DNA from: a virus
DNA: 37,140 nucleotides
Reading direction: 5' to 3' (one strand)
Virus record (IMG/VR): IMGVR_UViG_3300022188_000004
Span: 1-37,140 of that record
The notes under the pieces are model-generated. The model made no database searches, was not told where the DNA came from, and worked only from the letters and a program-made list of their open reading frames with translations. Shown piece by piece: positions 30,467 to 37,140 of the stretch. Both the position numbers and the translations under genes were made by a program. Within the stretch, counting starts at the first letter, position 1; every line of letters starts with the position of its first letter.

Positions 30467-32015
30467 AGAGTTTTACTTCAAACTCATAGACGCCTCTCTG
30501 TCGGCCGGCAACCCAAAGATAGTTATAGAAACTCTTAGACAGCTATGCAAAGATGACCTTTTCTTTTTGCTTGCCTACGTTCTAGGAAGAAGAGACGTAG
30601 ACATTCCCCCTGACCCAAAATTTAACCCTAATTGGTGCTTTGAAAGGTGCAGAGAAGTTCAAGCCAACCCAGATGGCTACATAGACTTGTGGTCTCGTGA
30701 ACACTTTAAAAGTACCATCATCACGTTTGCCCTAACTATACAAGACATATTAAACAATCCCGAAATAACGGTTGGGATATTCTCACATAAAAGAGATATG
30801 GCTAAAGACTTTCTGCAGCAAATTAAAAGGGAATTTGAAAGCAATGAATTCTTGAAGGCTTTGTTCCCGGATATTTTGTATCAGAACCCTAGAAGCGAGA
30901 GTACGTTATGGACGAATGAGGCTATTATTGTCAAGCGTAAGGGCAATCCCAAAGAAGCCACTGTAGAGGCTTGGGGCATAGTTGAAGGTCAGCCAACGTC
31001 AAGGCACTTCAGCTTAATGGTGTTTGATGACGTTGTTTCTAGGGAGAGTGTAAGCACTCCGGAGCAGATAGAGAAGACTACTAGAGCTTGGGCGGACAGC
31101 TTAAACCTTTCCTCTGCAGGAGGAAAGATACGATACATAGGCACTAGATGGGCTACTAGGGATACTTACGCAGAGATTATAGAACGAGGCGCAGCAAAGC
31201 CTAGAATATATCCGGGTGTTCTTCCTAATGGTGAGCCGGTCTATTGGGACAAGGAAACCGTTAAGTCTAAGCGTGAAAAGATGGGAGCGCACACCTTTGC
31301 GTGTCAGATACTGCTTAATCCTCAAGCAGCGATAGAGAATACATTTGACCGTTCATGGATACGCTTTTGGGACGTTGATGAGAACGGCAAATACAACTTA
31401 GAAAACTTGAACATTTACATTGTAGTTGACCCTGCGGGTTCTAAAAAGAGACGCAGGGACTATACGGCTATAGTTGTCTTCGGCGTTGGAGAAGATGAAG
31501 TTTACCGCATAATCGACATGGAAAAGGATAAACTTAACCTAGAAGAGCGTACTAATGTAGTGTTCGACTTGGTTAAAAGGTATCGTCCAATCATAGTCGG
31601 TTATGAGAAATACGGCATGCAGTCAGACATAGAGCATATACAGTATGTTCAGAGGAAGAAGAATTTTATGTTCAATATAGTCCCGCTGTATTCTCCGCTC
31701 TCAAAGGCGGATAGAATAGCTTGGCTTATAGCTCCATTCAAGCAGGGGCGGATACTTTTGCCTAGGAGCATAGTTAAGCGCAATTGGGAAGGCTTAGAAA
31801 TTGACGTTGTGCAGGACTTTATAGACAACGAGTATTCGGTGTATATGCCGGGGCTTGAAATGCATGACGACATGCTTGACTGTATGGCTAACATGTTCCA
31901 CCCAGACTTGGGAGTGACACCTCCGGTTTCAACAGCAAGCCCATTCCAATTGCAAAGGGAAGTAATAAACAATTATGATCCGTTAGATATGCAGGAAAAT
32001 TTTATGTGGTGGTGA
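30426..32015 (+). CDS. terL: Terminase large subunit
   Basis: This 529-residue protein has both terminase activities. The ATPase has a Walker A-like WSREHFKST at 89-97 (a common deviant form) and Walker B LMVFDD at about 197-202. The nuclease has VVDPAGSKKRRRDYTAIV with Asp335 and a late acidic MHDDMLD near residue 475. The translation starts at GTG 30,426 after GGAGGAAGAG inside terS. It cuts and pumps DNA into the prohead with the portal. The type is closest to T7-like/Terminase_6 enzymes. Confidence 0.93.
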   Translation: MTKLTWLKPKKLAKEFYFKLIDASLSAGNPKIVIETLRQLCKDDLFFLLAYVLGRRDVDIPPDPKFNPNWCFERCREVQANPDGYIDLWSREHFKSTIITFALTIQDILNNPEITVGIFSHKRDMAKDFLQQIKREFESNEFLKALFPDILYQNPRSESTLWTNEAIIVKRKGNPKEATVEAWGIVEGQPTSRHFSLMVFDDVVSRESVSTPEQIEKTTRAWADSLNLSSAGGKIRYIGTRWATRDTYAEIIERGAAKPRIYPGVLPNGEPVYWDKETVKSKREKMGAHTFACQILLNPQAAIENTFDRSWIRFWDVDENGKYNLENLNIYIVVDPAGSKKRRRDYTAIVVFGVGEDEVYRIIDMEKDKLNLEERTNVVFDLVKRYRPIIVGYEKYGMQSDIEHIQYVQRKKNFMFNIVPLYSPLSKADRIAWLIAPFKQGRILLPRSIVKRNWEGLEIDVVQDFIDNEYSVYMPGLEMHDDMLDCMANMFHPDLGVTPPVSTASPFQLQREVINNYDPLDMQENFMWW

Positions 32016-32017
32016 TG

Positions 32018-32320
32018 AAAATGAGTATACCGGCATGGATTACTAATTTTTTAGGGGCTGCCTCAGCAGCAGCAACAACGTATAGCGCAGTTAAATCTAC
32101 AAAAACTCCCGCTGCACCTAAAATCCCTCAAGTGCAGGTTAAAGACACAACACCTAAACCTGAAACTGTAGAACAGAGGGTTACAGACGCAGGGGAATTG
32201 GCAGCAGAAGTTGCCAGAAGGAAGGCAGCTAGAAAACGTGGCTACATGTCTACCTTACTTACGCCTCTCGGGCAGAGTGCTATAACAACAGGAGTGAGGA
32301 AGTCCCTTTTAGGGGGGTAA
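32018..32320 (+). CDS. Small conserved virion-region protein
   Basis: I place the start at ATG 32,018 (MSIPAWITNF), properly spaced from GGTGG; ATG 32,012 overlaps the terminase stop. The 100-residue protein has an Ala-rich N terminus, a Pro/Thr/Lys linker and a C-terminal basic helix with a RKRGYMSTLLTPLGQSA motif. Proteins with this tail occur between terminase and portal in several podoviruses. Function unknown. Confidence 0.65.
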   Translation, partial: KMSIPAWITNFLGAASAAATTYSAVKSTKTPAAPKIPQVQVKDTTPKPETVEQRVTDAGELAAEVARRKAARKRGYMSTLLTPLGQSAITTGVRKSLLGG

Positions 32321-32323
32321 AGA

Positions 32324-33919
32324 ATGGCTGATGAGCGGATAATCCAACAAGTTATACGCAGACATGATACGCTACAGTCTGTAAGAAAATCTTGGGAGAC
32401 ACATTGGAACGAAGTCTCCGAATATGTTATCCCAAGGCACAACATATACACCAAGACCCGTGGGGGGAAGAGGAATACTACCATATACGACAGCACTGCA
32501 CCTAGGGCTTGTGCTAGACTAGCAGCCTCACTCCATTCAATGCTTACCAATCCCTCTCAAGATTGGATAGCCTTACGGGTTATGCCGGAAACGCTAATGG
32601 ACGCTATTGAAGTCAGGCGGTGGCTCTACAAGACAGAGGAAGCAATATTAACCGAAATTAACAACTCAAACTTCCATGCAAAGGCCCAAGAATTCTACCT
32701 AGACCTTGTAGCATTTGGGACTGGTATTCTCTTTGCTGACGAGAGCCCCACAGGCAGTCCAAGCAATGTAACATTCTATTGTTTGCCTATTAACCAATGT
32801 GGCATTGCAGAGAACAGCTATGGACGAATAGATGTCCTTCATAGGGAATTCAACATGAGTGCGCGCAACATTGTACAGAAGTTTGGGGAGAAGGCTTGCA
32901 ATAAGGAAATACTAGAGATAGCAGAAAAGCGCCCCGATTCAGAAGTAACAATAATCCATGCTATATTTCCCAAAGAGGATTACAATAAATACAACAAGTT
33001 TGACAAGCCATATGTATCCCTATGGATAGCCAAAAAATGGAACCATGTCCTACGTGAGGGGGGCTATTATGAGTTCCCCGCATTCGTTACTAGGTGGGCT
33101 ACTGCTAGTGGGGAAATATGGGGTAGAGGGCCCGGCATGGAGGCTTTAGCGGATATTAAAACCGCCAACAAGATGACCAAGGACATACTTGACGCTACAA
33201 GCAGGATTATAACTCCCCCATTAGATATGGAGTATCAATCGTATCTTACCCCATTAGACATAACTCCGGGGAGACTTAACCAAAGGGCGAAGAATGCCAA
33301 CCCTGTTCAGCCATTATATACCGTTGATGGCAGGGCAATTCCTGTAACGGACAACCTTTTAGAGAAGATTAAAGCCAGTATAAATGAGACGTTTTACTTT
33401 GACGCAATAAGCCTCATTAAGGCGGACAGAATGACAGCTACTGAGGTTATGCAGAGAGTAGAGGAGAACATGCGCATCTTAGGCCCGACATATTCTAGGC
33501 TTGTTCATGAATATTTAGAGCCTTTGACAAAGAGAGTGTACGGCATTCTTTTGAGAAAAGGTATATTGCCGGAACCTCCACAGATACTACAACGCTACAG
33601 AGGCAAAATGAAGATAGACTACATGTCGCCTATGGCTAGGGCACAGAAGACCAGCGATGTTGCTGCTATACAGAGGACTATAAACATGCTAGCAGCAATG
33701 GCACAAATACAACCTGAAGTGCTTGATAATTTTGACTTTGATATAGCTGCAAGATATACAGCAGATGCTACCGGTGTGCCTTCAATTCTGATACGCAGCC
33801 ATGAAGCTGTAGCAGCGATAAGAGACGCTAGAGCACAACAGCAACAAGCAATGCAACAAATGCAGGCTATGAAAGAGGCTGCGGAAGTTGGTAAAACCTT
33901 GTCTGAAATTCAAATGTAG
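32324..33919 (+). CDS. Portal (head-tail connector, T7 gp8-like)
   Basis: This 531-residue protein matches the podovirus head-tail connecting family: WETHWNEVSEYVIPRHN near residue 24, a YDSTAPRACARLAASLHSML segment at about 55-75, and a C-terminal region with SLIKADRMTATEVMQRVEEN. The end is Gln/Met-rich helix (barrel region). It forms the twelve-part ring for DNA passage. Length matches T7 gp8 (536). Confidence 0.93.
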   Translation: MADERIIQQVIRRHDTLQSVRKSWETHWNEVSEYVIPRHNIYTKTRGGKRNTTIYDSTAPRACARLAASLHSMLTNPSQDWIALRVMPETLMDAIEVRRWLYKTEEAILTEINNSNFHAKAQEFYLDLVAFGTGILFADESPTGSPSNVTFYCLPINQCGIAENSYGRIDVLHREFNMSARNIVQKFGEKACNKEILEIAEKRPDSEVTIIHAIFPKEDYNKYNKFDKPYVSLWIAKKWNHVLREGGYYEFPAFVTRWATASGEIWGRGPGMEALADIKTANKMTKDILDATSRIITPPLDMEYQSYLTPLDITPGRLNQRAKNANPVQPLYTVDGRAIPVTDNLLEKIKASINETFYFDAISLIKADRMTATEVMQRVEENMRILGPTYSRLVHEYLEPLTKRVYGILLRKGILPEPPQILQRYRGKMKIDYMSPMARAQKTSDVAAIQRTINMLAAMAQIQPEVLDNFDFDIAARYTADATGVPSILIRSHEAVAAIRDARAQQQQAMQQMQAMKEAAEVGKTLSEIQM

Positions 33920-33928
33920 GAGGTAGAC

Positions 33929-34180
33929 ATGGGGAAGAAAAGCAAGGGCATACAGGATATAATGACTGCTTACAAGGCAGTTTTCAATACCAAAGAAGGG
34001 AAGGAGGTGTTAGAGGACTTAGCTAGGTTTTGTGGATGGGGCATATCGCCCTATGACAAGGACAGCTACAGGGAAACAGACAGACGTATTGCTTACCAAG
34101 AAGTATTTATGCATATCATGTCCATGGTAGGCGAAGATATTTTTGAAAACATACAAACGGAGGTAATAAATCATGAGTGA
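33929..34180 (+). CDS. Bbp19-like small virion-region protein
   Basis: This 83-residue protein resembles the Bbp19 family found next to portal and scaffold genes: MTAYKAVFNTKEGKEVLEDLARFCG, a Y/D-rich middle, then a RRIAYQEVFMHIMSMVG helix. Role unknown, probably in head assembly. GTAGGAGGTAG precedes the ATG and the stop overlaps the scaffold start. Confidence 0.75.
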   Translation: MGKKSKGIQDIMTAYKAVFNTKEGKEVLEDLARFCGWGISPYDKDSYRETDRRIAYQEVFMHIMSMVGEDIFENIQTEVINHE

Positions 34181-35063
34181 AGAATTTGTCAACCCCCAAG
34201 ACGCACCAACAAACGAGCCACAAGAACCGGCAGGGCAAGATTCTCAGGGGACACTTGACAAAACTTTGTTAGGCGGGAGCAATCCCGTTCCCAGCGATGG
34301 CGCCCAGCAGGCTGATAAAGACAGTCCGTGGTGGGAGACTCTCCCAGATGAGCTTAAGAACGAGCCGACAGTTCAGAAGTATAAGAGTGTAGAAGAGGCT
34401 ATTAAGGGGCTTGTTAATGCCACAAAGTTGATAGGCAGGGACAAAGTGCCAGTTCCTAAGCCAGACGCCCCTAAAGAAGAGTGGGACGCCTTTTATCAGG
34501 CAATAGGGAGACCCGACACTCCGGACGGATATGAAATTCGGTACGAGGGCGCCGACGAAGAACTGCTTAACTCTTTCAAGCAGGCTGCCCATGAGGCAGG
34601 CTTAACCCCGCAGCAAGTTCAAAAGATAGCGGACTTTTGGCAGCAAACTGAAGGGCAGTTAGTTGAGAAGTATGAGCAATTAGCACAGCAACAGCAAATG
34701 CAAACCGTGCAACAGTTGCAAAAAGAATGGGGAAGCAAGTTTGAGGCTGAGCTAGATACTGCCAGAAAAGCTGTCAGAGCTCTTTGTGATGACGAAACAA
34801 TACAGCTATTGGATAGCACGGGGTTAGGTAATGATGTTCGTATTGTCAAGTTATTTAACAAACTTGGCAAAATGCTTACCGAAGACCAATTAGGTTCATT
34901 GGACAACGTTGCAGCGGATACACTCTCTGCAAAGCAGGAGCTGCAGAAGCTCAAGGGAGACAAGGAGTTCATTAAGATACTTGAAGACCCATTCCACCCA
35001 GAGCATGAAGCAGCCAAGGCTAAATTCAGGAAGCTCCACGAAATAGTCTTCGGTGGCAAATAG
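34173..35063 (+). CDS. Capsid scaffolding protein (T7 gp9-like)
   Basis: This 296-residue acidic protein opens with a disordered Pro/Gln/Glu/Gly-rich stretch (about residues 1-45) and continues with a VQKYKSVEEAIKGLVNATKL segment and RPDTPDGYEI, both typical of podovirus scaffolds, then long helices (LAQQQQMQTVQQLQKEWG) and a short basic C-terminal helix used to touch the capsid protein. It guides prohead assembly and then leaves. Confidence 0.88.
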   Translation: MSEEFVNPQDAPTNEPQEPAGQDSQGTLDKTLLGGSNPVPSDGAQQADKDSPWWETLPDELKNEPTVQKYKSVEEAIKGLVNATKLIGRDKVPVPKPDAPKEEWDAFYQAIGRPDTPDGYEIRYEGADEELLNSFKQAAHEAGLTPQQVQKIADFWQQTEGQLVEKYEQLAQQQQMQTVQQLQKEWGSKFEAELDTARKAVRALCDDETIQLLDSTGLGNDVRIVKLFNKLGKMLTEDQLGSLDNVAADTLSAKQELQKLKGDKEFIKILEDPFHPEHEAAKAKFRKLHEIVFGGK

Positions 35064-35102
35064 CGGACACTCTCTAAAGAGACCCGTTAAACTTTTAATG
35101 TA

Positions 35103-35135
35103 CTTTATCAAGCCCGCAAGGAAACCTTGATAAAG
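35103..35135 (+). promoter_or_regulatory. Leader hairpin before major capsid gene
   Basis: CTTTATCAAG and CTTGATAAAG (35,103-35,112 with 35,126-35,135) form a perfect 10-base stem about 35 bases before the capsid ATG. No T-run follows, so it is more likely an RNA processing or stabilising element for the highly expressed capsid message than a terminator. A smaller TCTCT/AGAGA hairpin lies upstream. Confidence 0.6.
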
Positions 35136-35171
35136 ATGGAAATTAAATCTTTTTCAAGGGAGGAAACAACG

Positions 35172-36047
35172 ATGAGTTCTCAAATCACCACTATGATGAT
35201 TGAGGAATTTAAATCTGGTATAGAGATTGCATTCCAGCAAATGGAAAGCAAGCTCCGCAATAGCGTAAGAGTAGAGCCTTTAAACGGCAAATATACATTC
35301 TTTGACCAGATAGGAACTGTAGAGGCCAAAGAGAAGACCACACGCCACGCCGACATTGAGACTGTCGACACTCCACACATGAGGCGTAGGGTTTCCTCAA
35401 GGGACTACTATGTCGCAGACTATGTTGACATGGAAGACCTTTTGAGGATACTGCAGAACCCTGCCGATGAATATTATAGGACTTTTGTGGCAGCGCTTAA
35501 CAGAAAGCTGGACAGCTTGATAATTAACGCTGCTCTAGGCACCGCTTATACTGGAGTGGACGGCTCAACGACCGTGTCCTTCGATAGCAACATGACTGTT
35601 GCGGTCGACGTCGGGGACTCTGGTGCTACCGGCTTGAACATTGACAAGCTGATAGCAGCTAAAGAATTGCTCGATGAAAATGAAGTACCTGATGAAGACA
35701 GATATGTTGTTGTAGCTCCAAAGCAGCTTTCCAACCTGCTTGGAACTACTGAGGTCACGTCCAGCGACTACAACACGGTCAAGGCTCTAGTGCAGGGAGA
35801 CTTGGATACCTTCTTGGGATTCAAGTTCATAAAGAGCAACCGCCTTACTGCTGATGGCAATGGCTACAGAGAAGTCCTTTTCTATCAGAAGAGGGGCTTG
35901 CTCTTGGGCATGGCAAGGGAGATAGGCGGGTCTCTAGACAATATCCCTCAAAAAGGGCACTCAATTCTCGTGCAGGCTTGGGTATCTGCCGGTGCTACTC
36001 GTATGCATGAGGCTGCGGTTGGCAAGATACTCTGTGCCGAGTCTTAA
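35172..36047 (+). CDS. Major capsid protein
   Basis: The start is ATG 35,172 (MSSQITTMMI) after AAGGGAGGAAAC; the longer frame from 35,127 runs through the leader hairpin. The 291-residue product resembles a podovirus/HK97-fold capsid family: KYTFFDQIGTVEAKEKTTRHAD with VDTPHMRRRVSSRDYYVADYVD, then a spine-type helix, LDSLIINAALGTAYTG, and a VVAPKQLSNLLG region. Its position after the scaffold agrees. Confidence 0.9.
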   Translation: MSSQITTMMIEEFKSGIEIAFQQMESKLRNSVRVEPLNGKYTFFDQIGTVEAKEKTTRHADIETVDTPHMRRRVSSRDYYVADYVDMEDLLRILQNPADEYYRTFVAALNRKLDSLIINAALGTAYTGVDGSTTVSFDSNMTVAVDVGDSGATGLNIDKLIAAKELLDENEVPDEDRYVVVAPKQLSNLLGTTEVTSSDYNTVKALVQGDLDTFLGFKFIKSNRLTADGNGYREVLFYQKRGLLLGMAREIGGSLDNIPQKGHSILVQAWVSAGATRMHEAAVGKILCAES

Positions 36048-36060
36048 GGAGGGTTAAACT

Positions 36061-36462
36061 ATGGCTACTGTATATGGAGTAAACAAAACCAAATTTGATG
36101 CGGGCACTGTGCTTGACCCGGGTTGCTGGAATGCAAGGGTAAAAGCCAGTTGGGACACTTACGAGGCGTCCTCTCTGGCTGATGGGTCTAAGATAGAGAT
36201 GTGCGTTGTGCCCAAGGGTGCACGTATTTTAGGTGGCTGGCTGGTCTTTGACGCACTTGGGACAAGCACTACGCTTGCCGTAGGCGATGGGACTACTGCC
36301 GACAAGTACCTTGCTGCAACCGACACCAGCTCTGCTGGCAGTGCAACGTTCTTCCCCGTCGATGGGGACAAGCTGTCAGATGATGTCACTATGACATTGA
36401 CGCTGGCTGGGGCTGCAGCTACCGGCAGTATTAAGCTAGTTGTGTTGTACGTGATAGACTAA
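36061..36462 (+). CDS. Head decoration-like protein
   Basis: This 133-residue beta-rich protein follows the major capsid gene with an AAGGAGGG site. It is Gly/Ala/Thr-rich, with VPKGARILGGWLVFDALGT, VGDGTTADKYLAA and a SIKLVVLYVID end. Capsid-adjacent proteins of this type in podoviruses are thought to be decoration or head-completion proteins. Function inferred from position. Confidence 0.72.
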   Translation: MATVYGVNKTKFDAGTVLDPGCWNARVKASWDTYEASSLADGSKIEMCVVPKGARILGGWLVFDALGTSTTLAVGDGTTADKYLAATDTSSAGSATFFPVDGDKLSDDVTMTLTLAGAAATGSIKLVVLYVID

Positions 36463-36470
36463 TGTGATGG

Positions 36471-36493
36471 GGGGAGCTAGTCTCTCCCCTTTT
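36471..36493 (+). terminator. Terminator after capsid block
   Basis: GGGGAG pairs with CTCCCC (36,471-36,476 with 36,484-36,489) around a 7-base loop, followed by TTTTAAC. It is a short intrinsic terminator, probably partial, that lowers tail gene expression below capsid expression. Confidence 0.75.
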
Positions 36494-36515
36494 AACTTTA
36501 TGGTGGTGAGAAAAG

Positions 36516-37088
36516 ATGGCAATAGACAGGGTGACAATATGCAATAAAGCTCTTCTTGCGATTGGAGCAAGTCTTATAACGTCTCTTACAGATGACACTA
36601 AGGAAGCCAAAGTGTGTGCGCTTGTATATGACGAATGCTTATGGGAGTTTTTGTCTGAGAATGATTGGTCTTTTGCGACTATTTCTGCCACACTCACGCC
36701 AAACGGAAATACGCCAACTGACGGCTATACCTATGCCTATAGTTTGCCTAATGACTTTTTAAGGCTTGTATATAATCCTGATTATGCTGTTTATGGTGTT
36801 GATGATTGGCGACTTGCAGGAAGTGAGATTCACTGCAATGCAGAGGAAATAACCATAAATTATATCAGCAGTAATATAAACGAATTTACCTTCCATGCGA
36901 AAGCTAGAACAGCTTTAGCATACTTAATTGCCTCCCAGGTTGGTATGGCTTTGTCTGGAAGCCCTGAGAAGGTGCAGATGGTTTATGAATTGTATAAAAT
37001 GACACTTATGGACGCAATAGCTATAGATTCACGCAGTAGGGCATATCAGCCTGTAGTTCAAACTCCATATACGGATGTGAGGCTATAA
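36516..37088 (+). CDS. Tail adaptor / tail tubular protein A (T7 gp11-like)
   Basis: This 190-residue protein matches the gp11-like adaptor family: AIDRVTICNKALLAIGASLI at the start, a DDTKEAKVCALVYDECLWEFL helix, W near residue 50, YAYSLPNDFLRLV at about 72-84 and an ITINYISS strand. It joins the portal to the nozzle. Length matches T7 gp11 (196). The TAA stop overlaps the next ATG as TAATG; the final 25 codons are repeated at window start. Confidence 0.92.
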   Translation: MAIDRVTICNKALLAIGASLITSLTDDTKEAKVCALVYDECLWEFLSENDWSFATISATLTPNGNTPTDGYTYAYSLPNDFLRLVYNPDYAVYGVDDWRLAGSEIHCNAEEITINYISSNINEFTFHAKARTALAYLIASQVGMALSGSPEKVQMVYELYKMTLMDAIAIDSRSRAYQPVVQTPYTDVRL

Positions 37089-37140
37089 TGAGGCTAATAG
37101 ACCATTTTATAACTAACTTTACAGCTGGAGAATTATCTCC
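37014..37140. repeat. Terminal direct repeat, right copy
   Basis: Exact copy of bases 1-127. Joining the two copies gives a circle of 37,013 bases in which the gp11-like gene is followed directly by the gp12-like gene with a TAATG stop/start overlap. Confidence 0.97.
37088..37140 (+). CDS. 5' end of gp12-like nozzle gene (repeat copy)
   Basis: These 53 bases repeat the start of the gene at 75-2,618, which continues from the left end of the window across the circle junction. Not a separate gene. Confidence 0.95.
   Translation, partial: MRLIDHFITNFTAGELS

Overview
The window is a complete or nearly complete genome of a short-tailed (podovirus-type) bacteriophage. Its first 127 bases are repeated exactly as its last 127 bases, so it is a circularly closed contig of about 37,013 unique bases, or a genome with a short terminal repeat. 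The host is probably a Firmicutes/Clostridia-type bacterium. Ribosome-binding sites are strong GGAGG types, TTG and GTG starts are common, promoters are vegetative sigma-70 type, and the accessory families (ERF annealing protein, YopX, XhlA, ArpU-like regulator, DUF4376, DUF5664) are typical of Firmicutes phages. Two things hint at a special host: an AcrIII-1-type ring nuclease, which implies type III CRISPR with cyclic tetra-adenylate signalling, and a spanin-like lysis protein, which could mean a host with an outer membrane. I see no integrase, no lysogeny repressor, and no phage DNA or RNA polymerase.

Layout. Rightward (+) late genes run from a noncoding control region (27.7-28.8 kb) through two small genes, a putative structured RNA, the small and large terminase, portal, scaffold, major capsid, adaptor (gp11-like), across the circle junction to the nozzle (gp12-like), internal ejection proteins (gp13- to gp16-like), tailspike and fibres, endolysin, an HTH-fused metallophosphoesterase and a holin/spanin cluster ending at 16.3 kb. 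Leftward (-) genes fill 16.4-27.7 kb. The first leftward unit (27.7-25.9 kb) is a two-gene amidoligase plus glutamine-amidotransferase cassette with its own promoter and terminator. The second (25.5-16.4 kb) starts with the anti-CRISPR ring nuclease and carries a Cas4-like nuclease, ERF, a replication initiator with an apparent internal origin, a possible helicase-loader zinc domain, SSB, HTH/Myb-like proteins, a 3D-domain cell-wall protein, a resolvase-like nuclease, a DUF5664 nucleotide hydrolase and, last, an ArpU-like sigma-4-type regulator. Both directions converge on a terminator at 16,353-16,377.

How it may work. The genome joins a T7-like virion (terminase, connector, internal core and tail-tube proteins) to a recombination-dependent replication module borrowed from Firmicutes temperate phages, relying on the host replisome and RNA polymerase. 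The leftward genes would disarm type III CRISPR, start replication from an origin inside the initiator gene, and finally make the late regulator that raises rightward late transcription. The amidoligase/glutaminase pair, with three zinc-ribbon-like repeats at the ligase N terminus, looks like a separately acquired modification system of unknown target and is, with the ring nuclease, the most interesting content.
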